Source: CALFCX01 sp041650595 (GTDB lineage Bacteria > Margulisbacteria > WOR-1 > JAKLHX01). Taken from it: a stretch of DNA of 64,000 nt. The stretch is taken from assembly GCA_041650595.1 (NCBI GenBank), contig JBAZKW010000001.1, forward strand, positions 62,001-126,000, written 5' to 3'. Made by a program: the position numbers and the translations under genes. Under the pieces are notes generated by a model. It worked only from the letters and a program-made list of their open reading frames with translations, was not told the origin of the DNA and made no database searches. Below, one piece after another: positions 30,956 to 38,646 of the stretch (the stretch's first letter is position 1; each line of letters begins with the position of its first letter).

Positions 30956-31005
30956 CATGATGTTAACAAATAGTTAACATGGATTTAACGGTCGCGGCTC
31001 AAAAT
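30952..31005 (+). promoter_or_regulatory. Four-fold phased Pho-box array and -10 of the second pst operon
   Basis: TTAACA at 30952, 30963 and 30974 and TTAACG at 30985 are spaced exactly 11 bp apart (6-bp boxes, 5-bp gaps). After a 9-nt gap comes CAAAAT (31000-31005), a plausible -10. The first box overlaps the porin stop codon. Confidence 0.85.
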
Positions 31006-31025
31006 GTAAGAAAGGAAATGTAAAG

Positions 31026-32027
31026 ATGATAAAGAGGTTAACAGCACTAATTACGGCAGTGTTAATCATATCTCAGGCAGCATTTGCGGCGTCATCTCTT
31101 AACGGTGCCGGGGCCTCATTCCCGTATCCTATCTATTCGAAGTGGATGGGATTGTATCAAAGGGAAAAAGGAGCAAAAGTGAACTATGCCCCTATAGGTT
31201 CGGGCGGAGGGATCAGGCAGTTCATCGCAGGCGTAACCGATTTTGGAGGCACTGATGCTTTTATGGCCACCAGCGACATCCAGAAAGTTCACGGAGGAGT
31301 GCTCCATGTGCCTACGGTTATGGGGGCTGTTGCGGTCGCCTATAACGCGAATCTAAGCGAGCTTAACCTTGATGGACCAACGCTTGCTCAAATTTTCCTT
31401 GGGGACATAACCAAATGGAACGCACCGGAGATCCAAGCGTTGAATCCGGGCGTCAATCTTCCTGACGAGAATATTCTTGTAGTTCACAGGTCCGACAGCA
31501 GCGGAACGACCAGCATTTTCACAAATTATCTCGCTAAAGTCAGCACGGCCTGGGCTTCAAGGGTAGGGGCGGGGACTTCGGTTTCATGGCCAAAAGGTGT
31601 CGGAGGAAAAGGCAATCCGGGCGTTGCCGGAGCGGTAAAGAACAACCGCAATTCCATAGGGTATATGGAAATAGCCTATGCCAAGTCCAACAATCTGGGA
31701 ATGGCAAAAATGAAGAACAAGGCGGGTGTTTTTGTAGCACCGTCCAATGACGGAGTTACGGCCGCTGCCGCAGGCGCCTTGAGCAGAATGCCTTCGGATT
31801 ACAGAGCAGAGATACTGAACCAGCCCGGTCGGAATGCTTATCCCATAGCGGGGTTCACATGGATACTGTTAAGGAGATCAGGGAACGGCGAAAAAGCACA
31901 AGACCTGAAAGATTTCCTAACATGGTGCCTGACGCAAGGCCAAAAATACGCGGATGAGCTTGGTTACGCGGCCTTGCCGAATTCTTTGGTGAGCAGGATC
32001 ATAACGGACGTAAACTCGATAAACTAA
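31026..32027 (+). CDS. pstS: Phosphate-binding protein PstS (operon 2, soluble type)
   Basis: This 333-residue PstS of the E. coli-like subtype (TIGR00975-like) has a cleavable Sec signal (LTALITAVLIISQAAFA) with no lipobox Cys. The phosphate-binding motifs are LNGAGASFPYPIYSKW, YAPIGSGGGIRQFIAGVTDFGGTDAFM and VVHRSDSSGTTSIFTNYL. It differs in subtype from the lipoprotein PstS at 22141, suggesting separate origins of the two systems. Being soluble and behind strong Pho boxes, it should be abundant under phosphate limitation. A very stable hairpin follows before pstC. Confidence 0.96.
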   Translation: MIKRLTALITAVLIISQAAFAASSLNGAGASFPYPIYSKWMGLYQREKGAKVNYAPIGSGGGIRQFIAGVTDFGGTDAFMATSDIQKVHGGVLHVPTVMGAVAVAYNANLSELNLDGPTLAQIFLGDITKWNAPEIQALNPGVNLPDENILVVHRSDSSGTTSIFTNYLAKVSTAWASRVGAGTSVSWPKGVGGKGNPGVAGAVKNNRNSIGYMEIAYAKSNNLGMAKMKNKAGVFVAPSNDGVTAAAAGALSRMPSDYRAEILNQPGRNAYPIAGFTWILLRRSGNGEKAQDLKDFLTWCLTQGQKYADELGYAALPNSLVSRIITDVNSIN

Positions 32028-32062
32028 AAAACGTTTGTTTGTGATCGGGTGTAATGAACTAT

Positions 32063-32087
32063 GGGGCCCCGGATAAAACGGGGCCCC
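32063..32087 (+). terminator. Stable GC hairpin between pstS and pstC (operon 2)
   Basis: GGGGCCCCG-GATAAAA-CGGGGCCCC, a 9-bp all-GC stem with no strong T-run after it. Such a hairpin can act as a partial terminator or protect an abundant pstS mRNA 3' end, keeping binding protein in excess of permease. Confidence 0.65.
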
Positions 32088-32114
32088 TTCGTCAGACGGC
32101 ATATGGAGTAGCCA

Positions 32115-33044
32115 ATGACCCTTAGGGCAAACGATAACAGGGCTGACAAAATATTCAAATCATTAACGATGCTCCTGGCTTCGGCTGTCCCTTTTGTTTT
32201 TTTCTCTATTCTTTTTATGCTTGTTCAAAGATCGTGGTTCTCAATGAGGACTTTCGGATGGAACTTTGTTTTTGGTTCATCTTGGAACGCTGTTACCAAT
32301 GAGTACGGGGCATTGCCTTTTATTTACGGGACGGTGATCTCGTCAATTATAGCCTTGCTCATAGCTGTTCCTCTGGGTCTTGGCTGTGCCATATATCTTT
32401 CAGAAGTATCCGGTTCCAGATTTAAGGAATATATAGCGACCATGGTGGATATGCTTGCTGCAATTCCTTCGGTCGTATACGGTCTTTGGGGAATCTTTAT
32501 CCTTGGACCGTTCCTTGTTGATTATGTGCAGCCTTTTCTTGGTACTATATTCGGATTCCTTCCCGTATTCCAGGGCCCGTATCAGGGTTTAAGTATGATG
32601 ACCGCGGGAGTTATTCTCGCGATCATGATACTTCCGACCATAACTTCCGTTTCCAGGGAGGTTTTGCAGGTTGTGCCCAACAGCTTGAGAGAATCAGCCA
32701 TGGCGTTGGGAGGGACAAAATATGAGACCGTCAAATTGGCGGTCATTCCGCCCGCGGTATCGGGAATAATCGGTTCGATCATACTTGCTCTTGGCAGGGC
32801 GGTAGGCGAAACCATGGCGGTGACCATGGTAATAGGGAACAGGCCGGAAATATCGGCGTCTTTGTTTTCTCCGGGATATACTCTTTCTTCTGTAATAGCA
32901 AATGAGTTCGCGGAAGCGGTCACGGACCTGCAATTTTCGGTCATGGTTGAGATCGCGCTTATTTTACTTGCTGTTACGGTGATTATTAATGGTTTGGCGA
33001 GGTTATTGATATGGAAATTGGCAAGCAAAAATCGTATCCAATAA
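32115..33044 (+). CDS. pstC: Phosphate ABC transporter permease PstC (operon 2)
   Basis: The 309-residue permease has six TM helices, FIYGTVISSIIALLIAVPLG, the EAA region VVPNSLRESAMALGGTKYETVKLAVIPPAVSG and the PstC motif GRAVGETMAVTMVIGN. It is the partner of the pstA that follows, which starts within its last 34 bp, indicating coupling. Sequence differs clearly from the PstC at 23001. Confidence 0.95.
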   Translation: MTLRANDNRADKIFKSLTMLLASAVPFVFFSILFMLVQRSWFSMRTFGWNFVFGSSWNAVTNEYGALPFIYGTVISSIIALLIAVPLGLGCAIYLSEVSGSRFKEYIATMVDMLAAIPSVVYGLWGIFILGPFLVDYVQPFLGTIFGFLPVFQGPYQGLSMMTAGVILAIMILPTITSVSREVLQVVPNSLRESAMALGGTKYETVKLAVIPPAVSGIIGSIILALGRAVGETMAVTMVIGNRPEISASLFSPGYTLSSVIANEFAEAVTDLQFSVMVEIALILLAVTVIINGLARLLIWKLASKNRIQ

Positions 33045-33865
33045 GAAAGACAAAAGAAAAACTGTTCCTCGTATTTTGCGGGACGGCCGCTTTTTTGGCT
33101 GTTCTTCCGCTCGTCCTGCTTATTTCTTATGTCGTTCTGAAAGGGATCTCATCGATAAATCTTGCGTTCTTCATTAATCTGCCGGCTCCGCTGGGAGAGC
33201 AGGGAGGGGGCATGGCTAACGCCATAATAGGCACCTTGATGATAGTGTTGATAGGGTGTATATTCAGTCTGCCGGTAGGGATATTTTCAGGGCTGTGGCT
33301 GGCCGAATGGGGAAAAGGCAAGAGAGGTTTTTTGATACGGTACTGTGTCGATGTCATGAGCGGAATACCGTCCATTGTTCTGGGCATTTTCGCCTATATA
33401 TTGATAGTCCTGCCTATGCAAAGGTTCTCGGCGCTTGCGGGAGGCTTTGCGATGGGGCTGGTGATGATCCCGTATATAACTAGGGCGACGGAAGAAATGG
33501 TAAGAATGGTCCCCAGAACGCTTAAGGAATCGGCACTGGCTTTAGGGATTCCCGAATGGAGAGTTTCGTGGAGCATTGTGCTCCGCTCCGCCTGGAACGG
33601 GATATTCACCGGAGTGATGCTTGCCATTGCCAGGGCTTCCGGCGAAACAGCTCCTTTGCTTTTTACCGCGTTCAGCAGTTTATACTGGAACTTTGCCGTT
33701 GACCAGCCTACGGCTTCCATGACGGTACAAATATATAACTATGCCATTGCGCCTTTTGAAGAATGGAATAATATGGCTTGGGCCGGTTCCCTGGTGCTGG
33801 TAGCGATGGTGCTTTTGGTGACCATCACGGTCAGAAAATTCTCAAAAAGGGTGACATATGGATAA
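33011..33865 (+). CDS. pstA: Phosphate ABC transporter permease PstA (operon 2)
   Basis: The 284-residue permease shows GEQGGGMANAIIGTLMIVLIG (the GGI/GGM-N-IIGT PstA hallmark), SGIPSIVLGIFAYI, the EAA loop MVPRTLKESALALGIPEWRVSWSIVLRSAWNG and ARASGETAPLLFTAF. The start at 33011 overlaps pstC by 34 bp; no better later start is obvious. Its end overlaps pstB by 8 bp. Confidence 0.94.
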   Translation: MEIGKQKSYPIRKTKEKLFLVFCGTAAFLAVLPLVLLISYVVLKGISSINLAFFINLPAPLGEQGGGMANAIIGTLMIVLIGCIFSLPVGIFSGLWLAEWGKGKRGFLIRYCVDVMSGIPSIVLGIFAYILIVLPMQRFSALAGGFAMGLVMIPYITRATEEMVRMVPRTLKESALALGIPEWRVSWSIVLRSAWNGIFTGVMLAIARASGETAPLLFTAFSSLYWNFAVDQPTASMTVQIYNYAIAPFEEWNNMAWAGSLVLVAMVLLVTITVRKFSKRVTYG

Positions 33866-34619
33866 AAAGAAGATATCGGTAAAAAATCTGAATGCGTGGT
33901 TCGGAAAGAAACAGGCTCTTATGAACGTTAACGCGGTGGTCGCGGAGAACAAAGTAACTGCCGTGATAGGCCCGTCGGGTTGCGGAAAATCGACCTTTAT
34001 CAGGTGCGTTAACCGCATGCATGAGACCATAAACGAAGCCACAATGTCCGGAGAGATAATTTTGGACGGGGAAGTCATAAGCGATCCGCTGATAGATCCA
34101 GTAAATATCAGAAGAAGAGTAGGTATGGTCTTTCAAAAACCGACGCCTTTCCCTACGATGACCATATATGATAATGTTGCCGCAGGCCTCAGATTGAACG
34201 GGATAAAGAACAGGTCCGAGTTGGACGCGGCTGTTGAACACAGCCTCAAAAAGGCCGCGCTTTGGGAAGAGGTCAAAGATATCCTCTATTGTCCCGGAAT
34301 AGGTCTTTCCGGAGGACAGCAGCAAAGACTTTGTATAGCCAGGGCCCTGGCGGTAGAGCCGGAAGTGATCCTTTTGGACGAGCCATGCTCGGCTCTGGAC
34401 CCGATCTCCACGGCAAAAATAGAAGACTTGATCGCCGAACTTAAAAGCAAGCTGACTATAGTAATCGTTACTCACAATATGCAGCAGGCGGCCCGCGTGG
34501 CGGACTACACAGGGTTCTTCTTGCTTGGAGAGCTGATCGAGTTTGATGTAACAAAGAAGATATTCACGGCACCGTCCAATAAGAGGACCGAAGATTATAT
34601 TACAGGGCGCTTCGGCTAG
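33858..34619 (+). CDS. pstB: Phosphate ABC transporter ATPase PstB (operon 2, canonical)
   Basis: The 253-residue ATPase has every catalytic motif: Walker A GPSGCGKST, Q-loop GMVFQKPTPFP, signature LSGGQQQRLCIARAL, Walker B VILLDEPCSALDP and H-loop IVTHNMQQAARVAD. It should form an ordinary symmetric homodimer. This makes it the natural internal comparison for the two divergent PstB paralogues at 24712 and 25470, which share its DYITGRFG-type C-terminus. Confidence 0.96.
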   Translation: MDKKKISVKNLNAWFGKKQALMNVNAVVAENKVTAVIGPSGCGKSTFIRCVNRMHETINEATMSGEIILDGEVISDPLIDPVNIRRRVGMVFQKPTPFPTMTIYDNVAAGLRLNGIKNRSELDAAVEHSLKKAALWEEVKDILYCPGIGLSGGQQQRLCIARALAVEPEVILLDEPCSALDPISTAKIEDLIAELKSKLTIVIVTHNMQQAARVADYTGFFLLGELIEFDVTKKIFTAPSNKRTEDYITGRFG

Positions 34620-34642
34620 CGCTCAGCAAGGAGGTTCGGATA

Positions 34643-35338
34643 ATGAATGAAAGGACTTTTGACACTGAACTGGAGGAGCTTAACGAGTTGATCCTTAAGA
34701 TGGGCGGTATGGTCGAGAGATCTATAGTAGAAAGCATCGACGCGCTCAAGGTGAGGGATGAAGAGCTGTCAAAGAAAGTCATATTCCGGGACAAGGAAAC
34801 CGACCGCCTTGAAAACGAGATTGACGATAAATGTATAGAGTTGTTGGCTACAAAGCAGCCGGTGGCTTCGGATCTCAGGTTTATCACGACAGCAATGAAG
34901 ATAACCACCGATCTCGAAAGAATTGGCGACCTGGCAGTAGATATTGCACAGAAAAATATTGAGCTTTTATCGCAGCCGCTACTAAAGCCATTGATAGACA
35001 TGCCCGTACTGTCGGAAATCTCCCAGAAGATGATAAGGATGAGCCTGGATTCTTTTGTTAAAAGGGATTCCGCAGGCCTGACCAGCATAAACGATCTTGA
35101 AAGAGAAGCCGACAAATTGCGGGACCTTATAACAGACGACTTAATTGAAATAATGATAAAAGATCCTGCAACCGTGAAAAGGGCTGTCCCTCTCATGCTC
35201 GTGGCCAGGCATCTTGAACGTATTTGCGATCACGCGATGAACATAGCTGAAGATGTGGTATATATGGTGGAAGCTAAAGTGGTAAAGCATTTGCACGAAA
35301 ATAAACAGGCAGATAACAAATTAAAAGGAGGTGTATGA
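34643..35338 (+). CDS. phoU: PhoU (operon 2)
   Basis: A 231-residue PhoU paralogue of the 26243 protein, with the same two-bundle layout: DRLENEIDDKCIELLA, TTDLERIGDLAVDIAQ, READKLRDLITDDL and LERICDHAMNIAEDVVYMVEAK. The C-terminus (NKQADNKLKGGV) is an extra tail whose codons contain AAAGGAGGTG, the ribosome-binding site of the next gene. Two PhoU proteins imply transporter-specific coupling to the single PhoR. Confidence 0.95.
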   Translation: MNERTFDTELEELNELILKMGGMVERSIVESIDALKVRDEELSKKVIFRDKETDRLENEIDDKCIELLATKQPVASDLRFITTAMKITTDLERIGDLAVDIAQKNIELLSQPLLKPLIDMPVLSEISQKMIRMSLDSFVKRDSAGLTSINDLEREADKLRDLITDDLIEIMIKDPATVKRAVPLMLVARHLERICDHAMNIAEDVVYMVEAKVVKHLHENKQADNKLKGGV

Positions 35339-35339
35339 G

Positions 35340-35642
35340 ATGGCAAACAAAAGTCCCTGGTATTTGAAGCAATCGCCGCTCGGCGCAGGATATCAGCATT
35401 TTTCAAATACGGCAAAACAAAATACTGTGTTGGACGCGAAAACAAAGGAACTGATCCGGGTGGCCGTCGCGTCGGTTTTCCGTTGCAAGCATTGCACGGA
35501 GCATCATATTGATGATGCTATAGCGGCAGGAGCTTCAAAACAGGAAATTTCCGAAGCGATCCTGCTTTCTGCTTTGCAGGCTGCCGGGACACAGCTCAAC
35601 TGGTATAAAGAGTATTTTGAAGAAAAACTTGGGGATAAATAG
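35340..35642 (+). CDS. Carboxymuconolactone decarboxylase / AhpD-like protein
   Basis: This 100-residue protein of the CMD/AhpD superfamily has the CxxC plus His motif FRCKHCTEHHIDDAIAAGAS, which in AhpD proteins gives peroxidase-linked thiol redox activity. LDAKTKELIRVAVASV and EISEAILLSALQAAGTQLNW flank it. The ATG at 35340 is 8 nt after AGGAGG; an in-frame GTG at 35331 would overlap phoU. Its place at the end of the Pho-regulated operon is unusual and may reflect a redox need in starvation, but this is inference. Confidence 0.85.
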   Translation: MANKSPWYLKQSPLGAGYQHFSNTAKQNTVLDAKTKELIRVAVASVFRCKHCTEHHIDDAIAAGASKQEISEAILLSALQAAGTQLNWYKEYFEEKLGDK

Positions 35643-35755
35643 TAGTCTGGTTGTCATTTTAAGCATGTTTGCGACCATGCAACGATTTGCTTTTTAAATA
35701 CCTGATATCAATGCAAGATATCCCCATATACTTCCGATAAACAATAAAGTGATTT

Positions 35756-36658
35756 ATGGGTGAAATAAGGACATACGGCAGCGGGATACCCTTTCCCACG
35801 GAAAAAGGCTCCTTTGGGACCGGGCAAACTGATGTCCGGACCGTATCAAATATGCCAATCGCACAGGAAAGACCCTTAACAGCAAACACACGGTCATGGG
35901 GCTATGGGCAACCTTTTATAAACGGTTCCGGGGGAACCGGGATACAACAAAAGGAAGAGGCGCCAAAAGGAAGACAGATTGTTTTAACCATGAGTGACGA
36001 TATTGAAATAAAACAGGAACTTTCAGCAAAAAAATCGGAAAAAGCATCAAATGGAAAGTCGGATGCGATAGACATGAAGAAAATACTTGATACGTTGACA
36101 GATGGTAATCATGAAGTGGTTGTTTCAAGATCGGAAATCTCGGGGGAATCATGGAAAAAAGCGATTGATTCATTATTGTGTTCCATATCAAATCCCGCAG
36201 AGCGGTTATGGGTTGTTGGAAAAGATGAGGAAGGAAATGATTTATACAATTTCATCGATAATAAAGGCAAACTCTACGAAAATCTCACATTTGAAGAGAC
36301 TACTGACGAAGGCAAAGATATTTACAAATATGTTGATGATGAAGGTGATGTTCACAATATTTCTCCTCAAGAAGAGATTTCTCCGATAGACACGATAAAC
36401 GGATTAACAGCTGTTGGTTTGTATATGGAACCAGATGCGCCTATAGACCTAGTGAAAGATGTGGCAGACTGGCTCGCCAGGGCTCAGCAAGAAGGAGTTG
36501 AATGTATATCTCTTGATAAAGTTCCAAATCCGACACAAGCTTCAAGATTTATGGCCATACACATGTATATGAGCACTGAAGTCGATGAAGACCTCTTTAA
36601 CCGATTACGGGACTGGCTGAATTATAAATATCCTTCAAATAATCCTGCTGAGAAATAG
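35756..36658 (+). CDS. Hypothetical acidic protein
   Basis: Not recognised. The 300-residue protein has a Gly/Thr/Pro-rich N-terminal ~65 residues (MGEIRTYGSGIPFPTEKGSF) with no signal peptide, a Lys/Glu/Ser linker (SAKKSEKASNGKSD), a mid-region of short beta-like DEEGND/DNKGK/DDEGDV repeats (~170-215: WVVGKDEEGNDLYNFIDNKG) and a helical C-terminus (VDEDLFNRLRDWLNYKY). The DxxGxxYxF-type repeats resemble tandem hairpin segments. It is AT-richer than its neighbours. Its 3' end overlaps the convergent rsmA frame by 62 bp, probably because rsmA carries a C-terminal extension. No clear Shine-Dalgarno sequence supports the ATG at 35756. Confidence 0.6.
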   Translation: MGEIRTYGSGIPFPTEKGSFGTGQTDVRTVSNMPIAQERPLTANTRSWGYGQPFINGSGGTGIQQKEEAPKGRQIVLTMSDDIEIKQELSAKKSEKASNGKSDAIDMKKILDTLTDGNHEVVVSRSEISGESWKKAIDSLLCSISNPAERLWVVGKDEEGNDLYNFIDNKGKLYENLTFEETTDEGKDIYKYVDDEGDVHNISPQEEISPIDTINGLTAVGLYMEPDAPIDLVKDVADWLARAQQEGVECISLDKVPNPTQASRFMAIHMYMSTEVDEDLFNRLRDWLNYKYPSNNPAEK

Positions 36659-37583
36659 TATAAAATTTGTTAGTGATCTTTGCAAATTCCTGAATAGATA
36701 GCGTTTCTCCACGCCGTTTACAGTCAATTCCTGCCGCTGACAATGTGGCATCAACTTTTTCTTTCTCGAACTTTGCGGACAGGGCGTTTCGGAGCGTTTT
36801 TCTTCTCTGGTTGAAAGCTGCTCGCACAGTCTCAAAGAATATTTTTTCGTCCTTAACTTCGACAGGAGACTTTGTCCGAGGTTTTAATGATATCACGGCA
36901 GACCCAACCTCAGGCTGCGGTATGAAGGCGGATTTTGGTATGTAAAATATTATCTCCGGTTCGAAATAATAATTCACGAATATCGTAAAGCTCCCGTATT
37001 GTTTTGTGCCGGGTTTTGCCGCCATCCTTTCGGCAAATTCGCGCTGGACGGTGAGGATGACGGAAGATATAACGTTTCCCTGTTGAGGCTGGTCGCGGTT
37101 TATCTCGATTATCTTCTCGATTATCGGCGTCGTAATGTAATAGGGGATGTTGGCGACGATCTTAACCCTCTCCCCCAGCCCCTCTCCCTTGACAGGGAGA
37201 GGGGAAAAAGGGGTGAGGGTAGCTTTTAAAAAATCCTCATTCCTCAGATCAATATTATCTATCCCGAACAGATATTCCTTTGCGACCTCAAATATTCTTT
37301 TGTCGATCTCAAAAGAGATCACTTTTTTGGCTTTTTTTGAAATCTCTTTTGTAAGAATGCCGGAGCCGGTCCCTATTTCGACCACAATATCTTCTTTTGA
37401 AATGTTCGCGGTTTCTATTATCCTGTTAAGACATGCGGGATCCACTAAAAGATTTTGGCCGAGAGATTTTTTTAGGCGGAGATGGTATTTTTCTAAAAGT
37501 GATTTTGTTGTTTGAGATATTGAATGATAGGGGCGGGTTTTAAACCCGCCCTTACAATTATTCTTAGATATGGATTCGTTCAT
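36597..37583 (-). CDS. rsmA: 16S rRNA (adenine1518/1519-N6)-dimethyltransferase, with repeat-derived insertions
   Basis: RsmA/KsgA dimethylates two adenines at the 3' end of 16S rRNA. Motifs: KKSLGQNLLVDPACLNRI, motif I VVEIGTGSGILTKEI, acidic ISFEID, catalytic NIPYYITTPIIEKI, then QPEVGSAVISLKPR and AFNQRRKTLRNAL. The 328-residue frame exceeds the usual ~265-285. Residues 11-20 (KGGFKTRPYH) come from palindrome A1. An internal stretch LTPFSPLPVKGEGLGERV, between FLKA and KIVANIPYY, comes from repeat B3. The C-terminal ~17 residues after KITNKF also look non-native. The B3 insertion lies in the loop just before the catalytic NIPY motif, so the fold may tolerate it. It follows pdxA, a common pairing. 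Confidence 0.9.
   Translation of the reverse strand: MNESISKNNCKGGFKTRPYHSISQTTKSLLEKYHLRLKKSLGQNLLVDPACLNRIIETANISKEDIVVEIGTGSGILTKEISKKAKKVISFEIDKRIFEVAKEYLFGIDNIDLRNEDFLKATLTPFSPLPVKGEGLGERVKIVANIPYYITTPIIEKIIEINRDQPQQGNVISSVILTVQREFAERMAAKPGTKQYGSFTIFVNYYFEPEIIFYIPKSAFIPQPEVGSAVISLKPRTKSPVEVKDEKIFFETVRAAFNQRRKTLRNALSAKFEKEKVDATLSAAGIDCKRRGETLSIQEFAKITNKFYTISQQDYLKDIYNSASPVIG
37166..37220. repeat. Palindromic repeat family B, copy B3, inside rsmA
   Basis: CCCTCTCCCCCAGCCCCTCTCCC then GGGAGAGGGG and GGGGTGAGGG, the family B consensus, lying within the rsmA frame without breaking it. In the rsmA direction it is translated as a TPFSPLPVKGEG-type peptide. Confidence 0.85.
37528..37554. repeat. 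Palindrome family A, copy A1, inside rsmA 5' region
   Basis: GGGCGGGTTT-T-AAACCCGCCC with TAG/TTA outer pairs; it encodes GGFKTRPYH of RsmA. Confidence 0.8.
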
Positions 37584-37587
37584 ATTG

Positions 37588-37614
37588 TTGGGGCCGGTCG
37601 CGACCCACCCTTAC
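37588..37614. repeat. Palindrome family A, copy A2, between pdxA and rsmA
   Basis: GGGCCGGTCG|CGACCCACCC, an imperfect palindrome with two mismatched pairs and the GGTCGCGACC core, just upstream of the rsmA ATG. Confidence 0.7.
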
Positions 37615-37620
37615 AAAAAC

Positions 37621-38646
37621 CTATTTTGCTTTTTTCTTCATAGCCATCATGGCGGCGACTTTTATGGCCTGGATCATGCTGCTGGGATTTGCCCAGCCTT
37701 TGCCGGCTATGTCAAAACCGGTGCCGTGATCAACGGAAGTCCTGATTATGGGAAGGCCCACGGTTACATTAACCGATTTGTTAAAAGAAAGCAATTTTAT
37801 AGGTATCAGTCCCTGATCGTGGTACATGGCGACAACGATGTCGAACATATTTAGATTTGCCAGATAGAAAATCGCATCCGCGGAGATAGGCCCTTTTACG
37901 TTGATGCCCAGTTTTTTTGCTTCTTCTACGGCAGGCGATATTATCTTTTCTTCTTCAGCACCGAAAATTCCGCTTTCTCCCGCGTGAGGATTGAGTCCCG
38001 CTACCCCGATCCTGGGACGTTTGCCCAAAAGCTCGGTCAGCTCTTTATCTGCGAGCTTGATGATATTCAGGACTTTCTTTTTATCTATTTCTTTTGCGAC
38101 CTGAGAGAGAGGAATATGCGTGGTTACAAGCATCACTCTTATGGAGTCCGAGAGGAACATCATCGCGCTGTTTTTGGCCCCGGTCCTTTTGGCGAGCAGT
38201 TCGGTGTGTCCGTCAAACCTGAACCCCGCTTTGTTTATAGCTTCTTTGTTTATGGGAGCGGTGGCGATTGCGTCCACTTTTTTGTCCATTGCCAGATCAA
38301 TAGCTCTTTCGATGTATTTTACGGCCGCACGCCCGGCTTCCACTGAGACTTTTCCTATTTTCAGCTTCGGGACATCTACATTGTCCATATCAAGGATGTT
38401 TATTATGCCGGTCCTAAAATCCCCTTCGTCCAGCCTTTTTATTTCTTTGAGTACCACAGGCGATGTTTTGGAATATTTCATGGCGTTCTTCATCACGCGC
38501 GCGTCGCCGATCACCACGGGGCGGCTGAGTCGCGACAATTCCGCCAGAGAAAGAGCTTTAATTATTACCTCGGGACCGATCCCCGCAGGATCTCCCATAG
38601 TTACCGCGACTATCGGACGGCGGTCTTTGTCCTCTTTAGTTGCCAT
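37621..38646 (-). CDS. pdxA: 4-hydroxythreonine-4-phosphate dehydrogenase
   Basis: PdxA oxidises 4-phosphohydroxy-L-threonine in the DXP-dependent pyridoxal phosphate pathway. The 341-residue protein shows VTMGDPAGIGPEVIIKAL, ATAPINKEAINKAGFRFDGHTELLA, GLNPHAGESGIFG (metal His) and AMYHDQGLIPIKLL with the second metal His and DHGTGFDIAGKGWA. Its product feeds PdxJ together with DXP, a metabolite also used by dxr at 44061. It overlaps the upstream aminotransferase by 11 bp. Confidence 0.96.
   Translation of the reverse strand: MATKEDKDRRPIVAVTMGDPAGIGPEVIIKALSLAELSRLSRPVVIGDARVMKNAMKYSKTSPVVLKEIKRLDEGDFRTGIINILDMDNVDVPKLKIGKVSVEAGRAAVKYIERAIDLAMDKKVDAIATAPINKEAINKAGFRFDGHTELLAKRTGAKNSAMMFLSDSIRVMLVTTHIPLSQVAKEIDKKKVLNIIKLADKELTELLGKRPRIGVAGLNPHAGESGIFGAEEEKIISPAVEEAKKLGINVKGPISADAIFYLANLNMFDIVVAMYHDQGLIPIKLLSFNKSVNVTVGLPIIRTSVDHGTGFDIAGKGWANPSSMIQAIKVAAMMAMKKKAK

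Noticed and set aside
37166..37220. CRISPR-like array from the G/C-rich repeats
   Set aside because: Copies are dispersed, not evenly spaced with unique spacers, and no cas genes are present.
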